Source: an uncultured Clostridium sp.
GTDB lineage: Bacteria; Bacillota; Clostridia; Lachnospirales; Lachnospiraceae
Assembly (NCBI GenBank): GCA_947575275.1
Contig: CANPMS010000002.1
Span: 62,001-126,000 of the forward strand
Direction: 5' to 3'
DNA length: 64,000 nucleotides
The notes under the pieces were generated by a model. It was given only the letters and a program-made list of their open reading frames with translations, had not been told where the DNA came from and did no database searches. Shown piece after piece: positions 1 to 8,952 of the stretch. Every line of letters begins with the position of its first letter. Position 1 is the first letter of the stretch. A program made the translations under genes and the position numbers.

Positions 1-430
1 ACCGATTACCCCAATTAATATTGAAAAAAAAACCAGGCACATTACGCTTGCCTATTTTGACCAGAAGAGTACAGTGGACTATATTGGTGCGGTACAGGGC
101 ATACCAATTTGTTTTGATGCCAAGGAGTGCGCGGTAAAAACCTTCCCCCTTCACAATGTGCACAAGCATCAGATCCTCTTTATGAAGCAATTTGAAAAGC
201 AGGGGGGGATTGCGTTTATTATTCTGCATTTTACAGCAGATAACGAGATATACTATATCCCGTTCAAAGACCTGTACCGGTTCTGGAAGCGGATGGAGGA
301 TGGCGGACGCAAAAGCTTTACTTACGATGAGGTCGATAAAAGTTACCGAATTTACTCCAGACGTGATATTTTAGTACATTATCTGGAGCCTCTGAAGCTG
401 GATCTTGACAGACGGGAGGAAGAATCATGA
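1..430 (+). CDS. recU: Holliday junction resolvase RecU, 3' part
   Basis: This is the C-terminal part of RecU, the Gram-positive resolvase that cuts Holliday junctions in recombination and chromosome segregation. The frame is open to the left window edge and reads through position 74, so the GTG there is an internal valine codon and not a start. The visible segment carries the RecU nuclease core: TVDYIGAVQG, then FDAKE, which contains the conserved acidic/lysine catalytic residues, then FPLHNVHKHQ and the C-terminal region ending near residue 140 of this fragment. The family is usually about 200 residues, so roughly the first 60 lie outside the window. The stop codon overlaps the next gene by 4 bases, suggesting translational coupling. 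Confidence 0.88.
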   Translation, partial: PITPINIEKKTRHITLAYFDQKSTVDYIGAVQGIPICFDAKECAVKTFPLHNVHKHQILFMKQFEKQGGIAFIILHFTADNEIYYIPFKDLYRFWKRMEDGGRKSFTYDEVDKSYRIYSRRDILVHYLEPLKLDLDRREEES

Positions 431-738
431 TATTTTCAATTGTAAAGCAATCCATTGATATTCGTCTGAGGTTTCCGAATCCGCCAGGGATTCACGCGGA
501 CACAGAATGCGCTGCAGTGATGGGGATGCTTGCGAAGGAGTGTGAATTTTCCCTTCCGGAATATAGAACAGAGTTTTCTGTTATGAGGCAGAAGCTCCTT
601 GAGTGGGTTTATGAAAAACCGGCAGATCAGGAGTCACGCGCCCAAAGGCTTGTTTCACTTTTAGAGGCCTACGAGCCGAAGGCAGCGCTGGATCATGAAA
701 CATATGAGCTGATGAGATACAGCTATGACTGTGAATAA
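427..738 (+). CDS. Small hypothetical protein coupled to recU
   Basis: This 103-residue protein is not recognised. Its ATG overlaps the recU stop in an ATGA arrangement, and the recU 3' end supplies a GGAGGAAGAA ribosome site, so the two genes are almost certainly co-translated. It has no signal peptide, no membrane segment and no obvious nucleotide-binding or metal motif. The composition is that of a soluble, acidic, mainly helical protein with several Tyr and Glu residues. Coupling to recU hints at a link to recombination or cell-wall growth (recU is often next to a penicillin-binding protein in Firmicutes), but that is inference from position only. Confidence 0.6.
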   Translation: MIFSIVKQSIDIRLRFPNPPGIHADTECAAVMGMLAKECEFSLPEYRTEFSVMRQKLLEWVYEKPADQESRAQRLVSLLEAYEPKAALDHETYELMRYSYDCE

Positions 739-836
739 AACCTGAAAATAGAAAATATAGTGGACGAACCAGAAAATTTATGGAATAATTAAGGGTAACA
801 TCAAAGTGAACAATAAGAGAAAACAGGAGGTAGAGT

Positions 837-2099
837 ATGGCTAATAAACGTGTTATTCAGGTGGAGGAGAAGGTGCCGGTTCAGCTTTTGATTCCACTGA
901 GCATTCAGCATATGTTCGCAATGTTCGGTGCATCGGTTCTGGTTCCCTTTATTTTCGGCATCAGTCCGGCGATTGTTCTTTTTATGAATGGTCTCGGAAC
1001 GCTTTTGTTCATCTTTATTACAAAGGGAAAGGCTCCGGCGTATCTTGGTTCCAGCTTTGCATTCCTTGCTCCTGCAGGAATCGTTATCAGCAGCTACGGC
1101 TATGAGTACGCACTGGGGGGATTCGTTACAGTCGGTTTCTTTGGCTGTGTGCTTGCCCTGATTATCTATAAATTTGGTACCGAGTGGATTGAGGTGGTTC
1201 TGCCGCCTGCAGCCATGGGACCTGTTGTGGCATTAATCGGTCTGGAGCTTTCCGGCTCCGCCGCCAGCAATGCGGGACTTCTGGATGAGACCATCAATCC
1301 AAGAAACCTGATTGTATTTCTTGTAACTCTGGGCGTTGCAGTGTTCGGCTCTATTGTTTTCCGAAAATTCTTGTCGGTCATTCCCATTCTGATTGCGGTG
1401 CTGGCCGGCTATGCAGCGGCGATTGCCTGCAAAATTGTGAGCTTTAAAGAGGTGGCGGCGGCGCCCTGGTTTGCACTTCCAAACTTTACGGTACCCAAAT
1501 TCAATGCCGAAGCCATTATGATTATCTTGCCGGTTATTTTGGTTATCGCCTCTGAGCACATCGGACATCAGGTAGTGACCAGTAAAATTGTAGGACGGGA
1601 TCTTCTGAGGGATCCAGGACTTCATAGAAGTCTGTTTGCCGATAATTTTTCCACCATGATTTCCGGTTTAATCGGCTCTGTTCCAACTACGACCTATGGT
1701 GAGAATATCGGTGTGATGGCTATGACCGGCGTGTACAGCGTGTATGTTATTGCAGGCGCGGCGGTATTATCCATTATCTGCTCCTTTGTGGGTAAGCTGT
1801 CCATGTTAATCAGCACAATTCCGGGACCGGTAATCGGAGGTATTTCCTTTTTGTTGTACGGAATGATTGGAACCTCCGGTCTGCGTATCCTGGTGGACGG
1901 CAATGTGGATTTTGGAAAATCAAGAAATCAGGCGCTGACCTCTGTTATTTTTGTGACCGGTCTTTCCGGCATTGCTGTAAAATTCGGAAATGTCCAGCTT
2001 ACCGGTATGGTTCTGGCATGTGTGATTGGTATGCTTCTAAGCCTGTCTTTCTATATTCTTGATAAATGGAACCTGACCAACGACAAGGAGGAAGCATAA
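837..2099 (+). CDS. uraA: Uracil/xanthine-type permease, NCS2 family
   Basis: A 420-residue nucleobase:cation symporter of the NCS2 (UraA/PbuX) family, embedded in the cytoplasmic membrane and importing uracil or a related base. The protein is strongly hydrophobic throughout, matching the 14 membrane segments of the family. The segment SEHIGHQVVTSKIVGRDL and the later TTTYGENIGV are the signature regions of UraA-type carriers, with the two substrate-contacting glutamates (the E of SEH and the E of GEN). A good AGGAGG site sits 7 bases before the ATG. No PyrR-type attenuator or purine riboswitch was seen in the 98-base gap upstream. Uracil is the most likely substrate from the motif match, but xanthine cannot be excluded. 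Confidence 0.88.
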   Translation: MANKRVIQVEEKVPVQLLIPLSIQHMFAMFGASVLVPFIFGISPAIVLFMNGLGTLLFIFITKGKAPAYLGSSFAFLAPAGIVISSYGYEYALGGFVTVGFFGCVLALIIYKFGTEWIEVVLPPAAMGPVVALIGLELSGSAASNAGLLDETINPRNLIVFLVTLGVAVFGSIVFRKFLSVIPILIAVLAGYAAAIACKIVSFKEVAAAPWFALPNFTVPKFNAEAIMIILPVILVIASEHIGHQVVTSKIVGRDLLRDPGLHRSLFADNFSTMISGLIGSVPTTTYGENIGVMAMTGVYSVYVIAGAAVLSIICSFVGKLSMLISTIPGPVIGGISFLLYGMIGTSGLRILVDGNVDFGKSRNQALTSVIFVTGLSGIAVKFGNVQLTGMVLACVIGMLLSLSFYILDKWNLTNDKEEA

Positions 2100-2107
2100 A
2101 AGTAACC

Positions 2108-3165
2108 ATGAGATTTCCGTTATATTTCTGTTCCGATATATATGACACAGAGTATACTACAAATCTTTTTCTTGAGGCAATGAGGGATAATCTTGCATAC
2201 CACAGGCGAAATAACCGGAAATCCCGCCGCTTCCCACTGCATTGTTTAAAAAGGAAACGCTGTGGACTATGAGCAGGCGTCACATGGCGGTACGGGCCAC
2301 CTCCTCAGGAACCTCGGGCACCCGCAGCGAGATTGGCTACGATTGGGAGAGTGTGTGGTTCGGATTTTTACTTGCCCTGGGTATTGGCCGCTGTCACGGT
2401 ATTTTTTCTCCTGTACCGGCTCATTATCTGATGCTGGGGTACGAACCATGCAGAGAGAACCGGACGATTATTGTGAAAACCCAACGGATTTCCTCATTTT
2501 TTGCACCTCCGGCAGGACGAACCTATGCCCTTAGATGGAAAAATGGCGCCTACCACCTGGATATACCGGGACTTTTGAGATCTCTGTCCCTGTACTCCAG
2601 GAGTGCGCTTCCGGTCCGCATAATTGGTTTTCCATCTTACCTCTATTTCCTCTTACAATATTTAAAACAGGAGGGCAAACGATTCTGCCTTCCGGCAAAT
2701 TCTATGGTGCTGCTGGGGGGAGGATGGAAGGAGCATGAGAGACAACGGGTGGATAAACAGGATATTTACCGGCTTCTCCAGGAGACCATGGGGATTCCCC
2801 GCTGTAATGTGCGTGAGTTCTTCGGAGCGGCGGAATCTCCATCCTTGTACTGTACCTGCCGCCACGGCCATTTCCATGTGCCCATATACAGTCATGTGAT
2901 TATTCGAGATGTAAAAACTCTAAAGCCGCTGCCGCCGGGACAGCCGGGAATTTTGAACCTGCTCTCCCCGATGGCAAAAAGTATGCCACTGCTCAGCGTA
3001 ATGACGGATGACCTTGCGGTGCTTTATCCCGGGGAAACATGCGGATGCGGAATCAAAGCGCCGTATTTTGAACTTTTGGGGAGAGCAGGACTTGAGGAAA
3101 TTAAGACCTGCGCGGCGGAGAGCCGGAAGATTTTAGGAAGGGCGGAAAAGTATGAAAGGGAATAA
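2108..3165 (+). pseudogene. LuxE-like acyl-protein synthetase, frameshifted
   Basis: LuxE-family enzymes activate a fatty acid with ATP, pass it to a C-terminal cysteine and hand it to the LuxC reductase. Here the family is split over two frames. From ATG 2108 one frame gives an N-terminal piece (LFLEAMRDNLAYHRRNN) that resembles the LuxE start but runs to a stop at 2270. The other frame picks up after a TAA at 2212-2214 with PEIPPLPTALFKKETLW, then the adenylate-binding TSSGTSGT motif and the C-terminal IKTC region with the acyl-accepting Cys. Intact relatives have roughly 25-30 residues between the two pieces, so a small out-of-frame deletion near 2212 is the simplest reading. A truncated protein could still start at TTG 2242. 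Confidence 0.65.
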
Positions 3166-4000
3166 ACTGGAGCGGGAGATAATCCGTGTGCTGGAGGGAC
3201 TTTTAACCGGGAACATTAATATTTTAAAGCCATCTTCAGAGGACATGGTATCTTCGTTCATTCTGAGAGAACTGGTTCGCCTGGAACCCCGCCTGCGCTC
3301 CTATCTTTATGTGTTTTCCTTTTCCTCCAGAGACACGCGACGCTTAAAACGGTTGATTTCCATTGCAGATGCCGTGGTGCTGTGGGGAGGGGATCAGGCA
3401 GTAAGTGCCTTGAGAAGCCTGATGCCTCCGGAAAAAAGGCTCATTGAGTGGGGCCATAAGTTCAGTTTTGTTTATGTGACAAAGCAGGGACTCAAAATGG
3501 AAGAAAAAATCGCAGGTCTTGCCTATCACCTGGAAGCTACACGCCAGAGACTGTGCAGCAGTTGTCAGACAATCTATATCGATACAGAGGATTCAGGTGT
3601 TGTAAAAGAGTTCACTGGAAAGCTTGAAGAGGCGATTAACAGAATATATCTTGACGCAGACTCTCTGGCAACACTGCGAGCCTCCGCCAGAAATACGCTT
3701 ATCAACCAAAGCTGTGCACTTTCTGCTGCGATTCACGGCCGTGGAGAGATCTATACCGGAGGCTGTCCTGTGGAATGCCTGCCCAGAGAGCGTGCGCTTG
3801 GAGTGCTCCGCAAAACGCCTGTTTCACTTCAGACCGTTGGCTTAATTTGTGAAGAGCGGGAGAGAGAAGAACTGTCACGCCTGTTTTACCGCGCCGGTGC
3901 AGTCAGAATCCGGCCTCCAAAAGAAATGTCCCGCCATATGCCGGAAGGGGCACATGACGGGGAGTATCCGCTGCTTCGCTATACAAAAATTGTAGAGTAA
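3152..4000 (+). CDS. LuxC-like acyl-CoA reductase, N-terminally truncated
   Basis: A 282-residue protein matching the C-terminal two thirds of LuxC-type fatty acyl reductases (aldehyde dehydrogenase superfamily), which reduce an acyl-enzyme to an aldehyde with NADPH. Recognisable parts are LLTGNINILKPSSED (residues 17-31), VVLWGGDQAV, LIEWGHKFSF, the catalytic region RLCSSCQTIYID with Cys135 as probable nucleophile, and the family end HDGEYPLLRYTKIV. Family members are usually 400-480 residues, so about 130-180 N-terminal residues are missing. The ATG overlaps the LuxE-like frame by 14 bases. Together with the broken LuxE neighbour this looks like a decaying acyl-reductase locus, although the reading frame itself is clean and may still be translated. 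Confidence 0.7.
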   Translation: MKGNKLEREIIRVLEGLLTGNINILKPSSEDMVSSFILRELVRLEPRLRSYLYVFSFSSRDTRRLKRLISIADAVVLWGGDQAVSALRSLMPPEKRLIEWGHKFSFVYVTKQGLKMEEKIAGLAYHLEATRQRLCSSCQTIYIDTEDSGVVKEFTGKLEEAINRIYLDADSLATLRASARNTLINQSCALSAAIHGRGEIYTGGCPVECLPRERALGVLRKTPVSLQTVGLICEEREREELSRLFYRAGAVRIRPPKEMSRHMPEGAHDGEYPLLRYTKIVE

Positions 4001-4007
4001 GACCTGA

Positions 4008-5456
4008 TTATTCTTTACCGTTCCAGCAGTAGGTACAGAGCTTTTCCTTTGGAAGTCCAATGGATTCGATCAGGTCGTCCAGGCGGTGGAATTTCAGGGA
4101 GGTGAAATTTAACCGTTTCCTGATTTCCTCCACCATTTCCTGGTAATTTAAGCTGTCCGGATCCGCATAGTCAGCAAGCAGCTCGGGGGAGACGTTTTCC
4201 CCTTCCCTCTCCTGGATAATGCGTCTGGTAATCAAATCCAGCTCCGAGTTGGAGCGGGAGAAATTCAAGTACCTGCATCCGAATAAAAGCGGCGGACATG
4301 CAGGCCGGATGTGTACCTCCTTTGCGCCGCTCTGATACAAAAAGGCTGTCGTCTCGCCCAGCTGTGTACCGCGGACGATGGAGTCATCAATCAGAAGAAG
4401 GCTTTTGTTTCGAATCAGCGCATCTACCGGAATCAGCTTCATCTTTGCAATCAGGTTTCTCTGGCTCTGGTTCTGAGGCATAAAGGAGCGGGGCCAGGTG
4501 GGGGTATATTTGATAAACGGTCTCGCAAAGGGAATCCCGGAGCCGTTGGCATAGCCTATGGCATGAGCAGTGCCGGAATCCGGCACCCCTGCCACAATAT
4601 CGGGCTGGATGGCATTTGCAGAATGTCCGGGACAATTTTGACATCCGCTGCCCAAATCGCGCCTGGCAAGAATTCTTCCGCAGTTATAGCGCATCTCCTC
4701 CACGTTGACACCCTCGTAGCTGGAGGTAGGGTAGCCGTAATAAACCCATAAGAAGGAACAGATTTTCATCTGGTTTCTCGGGCGGCTTAAAGAATGTACG
4801 CCGGAAGGGTTGAGAAGCACGATTTCGCCGGGACCCAGCTCATAACAATCGTGGTAGCCCAGGTTAATGTAGGCAAAGCTCTCGAAGGATACACAGTAAG
4901 CGTCCTCCTTTTTTCCCACCACCACAGGGGTTCTCCCGTACCGGTCCCGGGAAGCATAGATACCTTCAGGGGTTAAAAGAAGAATCGTCATGGAACCTTC
5001 AATCATTTCCTGAGCATACAAGAGTCCTTCCACCAGGCTCTGCTTCTGATTAATAATAGAAGCAGTAAGCTCTGTGGCATTAATCCTTCCGCCGCTCATT
5101 TCCATAAAATGAATGTGCCCATTTTCATAAGCACAGGTAATTAAATCCTGTTCATTGTTGATTTTTCCCACCGTAACAATGGCATAGCTGCCCAGGTGAG
5201 ATTGAATCAGCAGCGGCTGCGGCTCGTTGTCAGAGATGGAACCGATTCCGAAACTGCCCGAAAGTTCCTCCACATCCCGCTCAAATTTGGTGCGGAACGG
5301 GGAATTCTCGATGTTATGGATACTGCGCTGGAAGCCGTCCGGACCGTAGACCGCCATGCCGCCGCGCCGTGTTCCCAAGTGGGAATGGTAATCCGTTCCG
5401 AAAAACAAATCCATGACACAGTCTTTTTTAGAAGTGACTCCAAAAAAACCTCCCAT
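4008..5456 (-). CDS. PurF-like amidophosphoribosyltransferase paralogue lacking the N-terminal Cys
   Basis: A 482-residue protein with the full PurF architecture: N-terminal Ntn glutaminase-type domain (about 1-235) and C-terminal phosphoribosyltransferase domain. PurF normally begins, after Met or a propeptide, with the nucleophile Cys of CGIFG; this protein starts MGGFFGV, so that Cys is Gly. Other glutamine-site residues are also changed: the usual HNG segment reads TVGK. By contrast the PRPP loop LLLIDDSIVRGTQ and the Cys residues expected to bind a 4Fe-4S cluster (ICSF, ACPPLLFGC, CTYC) are kept. It is divergent from hisZ. Glutamine-dependent purine synthesis is therefore unlikely; an ammonia-dependent or regulatory PRPP-binding role is inferred. 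The start follows GGGAGG with about 10 bases spacing. Confidence 0.82.
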   Translation of the reverse strand: MGGFFGVTSKKDCVMDLFFGTDYHSHLGTRRGGMAVYGPDGFQRSIHNIENSPFRTKFERDVEELSGSFGIGSISDNEPQPLLIQSHLGSYAIVTVGKINNEQDLITCAYENGHIHFMEMSGGRINATELTASIINQKQSLVEGLLYAQEMIEGSMTILLLTPEGIYASRDRYGRTPVVVGKKEDAYCVSFESFAYINLGYHDCYELGPGEIVLLNPSGVHSLSRPRNQMKICSFLWVYYGYPTSSYEGVNVEEMRYNCGRILARRDLGSGCQNCPGHSANAIQPDIVAGVPDSGTAHAIGYANGSGIPFARPFIKYTPTWPRSFMPQNQSQRNLIAKMKLIPVDALIRNKSLLLIDDSIVRGTQLGETTAFLYQSGAKEVHIRPACPPLLFGCRYLNFSRSNSELDLITRRIIQEREGENVSPELLADYADPDSLNYQEMVEEIRKRLNFTSLKFHRLDDLIESIGLPKEKLCTYCWNGKE

Positions 5457-5579
5457 AGTATATCATCCTCCCATTTTCTTTTCCCATTGTAATTGGGCAC
5501 ACTGCGGATGGAACTGCACTGTATGCTTACAGTTTACCATATATCTTAGTAATAATACAATTAGTATATTTTATTAAAG

Positions 5580-5593
5580 TTACTTATAAGTAA
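5580..5593. repeat. 14-bp perfect palindrome between purF-like gene and hisZ
   Basis: TTACTTATAAGTAA is a perfect inverted repeat, located 31 bases upstream of the hisZ -35 box and in the shared control region of the divergent PurF-like gene. Its symmetry and position suit a dimeric regulator, but no regulator is identified. Confidence 0.5.
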
Positions 5594-5624
5594 GAAAAGC
5601 TGTAAAGATAAGCGGCATTATTGA

Positions 5625-5653
5625 TTGACAATCAGAAAACTTTTTTGTATAAT
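5625..5653 (+). promoter_or_regulatory. Consensus sigma-A promoter of the his operon
   Basis: TTGACA (5625-5630), a 17-base spacer and TATAAT (5648-5653) form a perfect consensus promoter. The predicted start near 5660 leaves a leader of about 50 bases before hisZ, too short for a T-box or a His-codon leader peptide with attenuator, and neither was seen. Confidence 0.9.
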
Positions 5654-5712
5654 GATAGTCACGTTAACGAATTATCACTTTACCATATAAAAGTAGTAAG
5701 CCGGGAGGAGTT

Positions 5713-6987
5713 ATGGGCAATCAGTTGTTACATACGCCTGAGGGAGTTCGGGATATATACGGAAGAGAATGTGCAAAAAAGCTTGCTGTTCAGCAAAAGC
5801 TCCAGCAGGTATTTTCCCTTTACGGATATGAAAATATCGAAACGCCCACCTTTGAATTTTTTGATATTTTTAATAAGGAGAGAGGAAGCGTCGGCACCCG
5901 GGAGATGTTCAAGTTTTTTGATAGGGACAACAATACCCTGGTACTGCGCCCAGATATTACTCCCTCCATTGCACGATGCGTGGCAAAATATTTTATGGAC
6001 GAGCCCAAAGCTTTGAGGCTCTGTTATCTGGCCTCCACCTTTATGAATGGAACCAGCTATCAGGGCCACCTAAAGGAATCTACGCAAACTGGTGCAGAAT
6101 TGATTGGCGACGATTCCAGTGACGCTGATGGAGAGATGATTGCACTGGTCATTGATGGGCTGAAGGCATCGGGACTGAAGGAATTTCAGGTAGAGCTGGG
6201 ACAGGTGGAATTTTACCGTGGTCTTGTGGAGGAATCAGGAATGGCCTGGGATACTCAGAACAAGCTGAGGGAAATGATTGAGAATAAAAACTATTTTGGT
6301 GTTGAGGAGCTCTTATCAGAGCAAACCATGAGCGCCCAGTTGAAGCAGCTCTTTTTAAAGCTGCCGGAGCTGTTCGGCGACATTAATCAAATCCGCCTGG
6401 CACAGTCCATGACTTCCAACCCACGGGCCAGAAAAGCTATTGAGCGCCTGGAGAAAGTACAGGAAATTTTAGATATGTACGGTCTTGGCGATTATGTGTC
6501 TTATGATTTAGGCATGCTGAGCAAATATTCCTACTATACAGGAATCATCTTCAAGGCATACACTTATGGCACCGGGGATTACATCGTCACCGGAGGACGG
6601 TATGACAAGCTTTTGGAGCAGTTTGGAAAGGACGCTCCGGCGGTGGGCTTCGCCATCGTGGTAGACCGTTTGATGCAGGCGCTGTCCCGGCAGAAAATTG
6701 AGACGCCGGTCTCTATGGTAAATACCATCGTTCTTTATGACCAGAAGGCGAGATATGCCGGTATCCGCCTTGCATCCCATTTTAGGTCAAACGGCAGACC
6801 GGTTCAGTTAATGTGCAGGCATTCAGATGAGAAGATAGAGGAGTACCTTTCCTACGCAAAACGCCGCCGGATTGGGAACCTTCTGCACCTGGCAGACCAA
6901 GGTGAGAACCTGGTCTTATACGATATGGAGAAGGAAACGGCAGAGCAGTTAAAGTATACGGATTATATTCACAGGGAGGAGCGTTAA
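5713..6987 (+). CDS. hisZ: ATP phosphoribosyltransferase regulatory subunit HisZ
   Basis: A 424-residue catalytically inactive paralogue of histidyl-tRNA synthetase that forms an octamer with short-form HisG and confers histidine feedback control and activity on it. The class II synthetase-like motifs are visible: [10 protein letters not shown] near the start, [16 protein letters not shown] (motif 2 region) and the ATP-site-like region [17 protein letters not shown]. It leads the his operon, 5 bases ahead of hisG. The ATG at 5713 is preceded closely by GGGAGGAG. The presence of HisZ explains why HisG here is only 213 residues. Confidence 0.93.
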   Translation: MGNQLLHTPEGVRDIYGRECAKKLAVQQKLQQVFSLYGYENIETPTFEFFDIFNKERGSVGTREMFKFFDRDNNTLVLRPDITPSIARCVAKYFMDEPKALRLCYLASTFMNGTSYQGHLKESTQTGAELIGDDSSDADGEMIALVIDGLKASGLKEFQVELGQVEFYRGLVEESGMAWDTQNKLREMIENKNYFGVEELLSEQTMSAQLKQLFLKLPELFGDINQIRLAQSMTSNPRARKAIERLEKVQEILDMYGLGDYVSYDLGMLSKYSYYTGIIFKAYTYGTGDYIVTGGRYDKLLEQFGKDAPAVGFAIVVDRLMQALSRQKIETPVSMVNTIVLYDQKARYAGIRLASHFRSNGRPVQLMCRHSDEKIEEYLSYAKRRRIGNLLHLADQGENLVLYDMEKETAEQLKYTDYIHREER

Positions 6988-6991
6988 GAGC

Positions 6992-7633
6992 ATGAGATAT
7001 TTGACATTTGCCCTGGCAAAGGGCAGGCTGGCCAGCAAATCCCTGGAGCTGTTTGAGCAGATTGGAATTACCTGCCAGGAGATGAAAGAAAGGGATTCAC
7101 GGAAACTTATTTTTACAAATGAGCAGTTGGGAATCCGTTTTTTTCTGGCAAAGGCCAACGATGTGCCAACCTATGTGGAATACGGCGCTGCCGATATTGG
7201 AATTGTGGGAAAGGATACGATTCTTGAGGAGGGCAGGAAGCTCTACGAGGTTTTGGATTTGGGAATCGGAAAATGCCGTATGTGCGTGTGCGGACCGGAG
7301 TCGGCAAGAGACCTTTTAAAGCATCACCAGTTAATCCGCGTTGCCACAAAATATCCGGCAATTTCCAAGGATTATTTTTATAATAAGAAACATCAGACTG
7401 TGGAAATCATTAAGCTGAACGGTTCGATTGAGCTTGCCCCGATTGTGGGGCTTTCTGAGGTTATCGTGGACATTGTGGAGACAGGTTCTACTCTTCGTGA
7501 AAATGGTCTTGCGGTGCTTGAGGAGGTTTGCCCTTTGTCAGCGCGCATGGTGGTGAATCAGGTCAGCTTAAAGAGGGAAAACACACGGATTACAAAAATC
7601 ATTCAGGATTTAAAACCCCTGATTTGTCAATAA
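6992..7633 (+). CDS. hisG: ATP phosphoribosyltransferase catalytic subunit, short form
   Basis: First enzyme of histidine synthesis, joining PRPP and ATP to give phosphoribosyl-ATP in the cytoplasm. At 213 residues it is the short form, which lacks the C-terminal histidine-binding domain and depends on HisZ encoded just upstream. Seen motifs are [10 protein letters not shown] at the N-terminus, [13 protein letters not shown], and the PRPP-binding loop [22 protein letters not shown] lies 11 bases before the ATG. Second gene of the his operon. Confidence 0.96.
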   Translation: MRYLTFALAKGRLASKSLELFEQIGITCQEMKERDSRKLIFTNEQLGIRFFLAKANDVPTYVEYGAADIGIVGKDTILEEGRKLYEVLDLGIGKCRMCVCGPESARDLLKHHQLIRVATKYPAISKDYFYNKKHQTVEIIKLNGSIELAPIVGLSEVIVDIVETGSTLRENGLAVLEEVCPLSARMVVNQVSLKRENTRITKIIQDLKPLICQ

Positions 7634-7648
7634 CAGGAGGCATGGAGC

Positions 7649-8938
7649 ATGAGAATTATCAGGCTGGACGAAGAGAGCAGGAACAATATTCTGTCAGAGC
7701 TTTTAAAGCGTGACCCCAACAATTACAGCGCTTATGAGAATACGGTGAAGGAGATCGTGGACAATGTGCGGGAAAACAGAGATAAGGCGGTATTCGCGTA
7801 CACGAAGCAGTTCGATCGGGCAGTGCTCACACCCGAGACGGTGAGAGTGACTGAGGAGGAGATTCAGGAGGCATTATCCCAGGTGGATCCTGCTCTGCTG
7901 GCTGTGATGAAACGGGCCATGAAAAATATTCGCAGTTATCATGAAAAACAGAGGCAGTACAGCTGGTTCGACAGTAAGCCTGACGGAACCGTCCTTGGTC
8001 AGAAGGTAACGGCTCTGTCCAGTGTTGGTGTTTATGTGCCTGGCGGGAAGGCGGCGTATCCATCCTCCGTTCTGATGAATATTATCCCTGCCGAGGTGGC
8101 AGGCGTACCAAGAATTGTCATGGTGACGCCTCCCGATAAAAGCGGAAACGTAAATCCGGCAACTTTAATTGCGGCCCATCTTGCCGGGGCCACAGAGATT
8201 TACAAGGTAGGCGGCGCCCAGGCAGTGGCAGCGCTGGCCTTCGGTACCGAATCTATACCAAAAGTCGACAAAATTGTGGGACCCGGAAACATTTTTGTGG
8301 CTCTGGCAAAAAAGACCGTCTATGGCCATGTGAGTATTGATAGTATCGCAGGACCAAGCGAGATTTTAGTGCTTGCCGACGAGACGTCCAATCCTCGTTA
8401 TGTGGCGGCGGATCTGCTCTCTCAGGCGGAGCACGACGAGCTGGCGTCAGCAATTTTAGTGACTACCAGTATGGATTTGGCCGAGAAGGTGTCAGAGGAG
8501 ATAGACGGTTTTGTTGCAAAGCTGTCCAGAAAGGAAATCCTGGAAAAGTCCCTGGAAAATTACGGTTATATCCTGGTGGCAGACTCCCTGGAAGATGCCA
8601 TTGATACGGCTAATGCAATCGCCTCTGAGCATCTTGAGATTGTAACAAAAAATCCGTTTGAAGTCATGACGAAAATCCAGAATGCAGGCGCTATCTTTCT
8701 GGGCGAGTACAGCTCCGAGCCGCTGGGAGATTATTTTGCAGGACCAAACCATGTGCTTCCCACCAACGGAACGGCAAAATTTTTCTCTCCCCTGGGTGTG
8801 GATGATTTTATCAAGAAATCCAGTATCATCTACTATTCAAGAGAGGCTCTGGAGTCGGTTCACCAGGATATTGAGGATTTTGCGGAGGCGGAGTATTTGA
8901 CCGCACATGCAAATTCTGTCCGCGTGCGATTTGAATGA
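7649..8938 (+). CDS. hisD: Histidinol dehydrogenase
   Basis: A 429-residue zinc enzyme that oxidises L-histidinol to L-histidine in two NAD-dependent steps, the last steps of the pathway. Characteristic segments are GVYVPGGKAAYPSSVLMN, VDKIVGPGN, IDSIAGPSEILVLAD, SQAEHD with its zinc ligand, ASEHLEI with the catalytic glutamate and histidine, and GPNHVLPT. AGGAGG stands 8 bases before the ATG. The 3' end overlaps the longer frame of hisB, but hisB proper starts after the hisD stop. Confidence 0.97.
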   Translation: MRIIRLDEESRNNILSELLKRDPNNYSAYENTVKEIVDNVRENRDKAVFAYTKQFDRAVLTPETVRVTEEEIQEALSQVDPALLAVMKRAMKNIRSYHEKQRQYSWFDSKPDGTVLGQKVTALSSVGVYVPGGKAAYPSSVLMNIIPAEVAGVPRIVMVTPPDKSGNVNPATLIAAHLAGATEIYKVGGAQAVAALAFGTESIPKVDKIVGPGNIFVALAKKTVYGHVSIDSIAGPSEILVLADETSNPRYVAADLLSQAEHDELASAILVTTSMDLAEKVSEEIDGFVAKLSRKEILEKSLENYGYILVADSLEDAIDTANAIASEHLEIVTKNPFEVMTKIQNAGAIFLGEYSSEPLGDYFAGPNHVLPTNGTAKFFSPLGVDDFIKKSSIIYYSREALESVHQDIEDFAEAEYLTAHANSVRVRFE

Positions 8939-8952
8939 GAGGGGAGAGAACT

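Noticed and set aside
740..836. PyrR attenuator or purine riboswitch before the permease gene
   Set aside because: The gap is under 100 bases and shows no hairpin pair or riboswitch-like core.
5654..5712. T-box or attenuator in the his leader
   Set aside because: The leader is about 50 bases with no T-box core, His-codon run or terminator hairpin.
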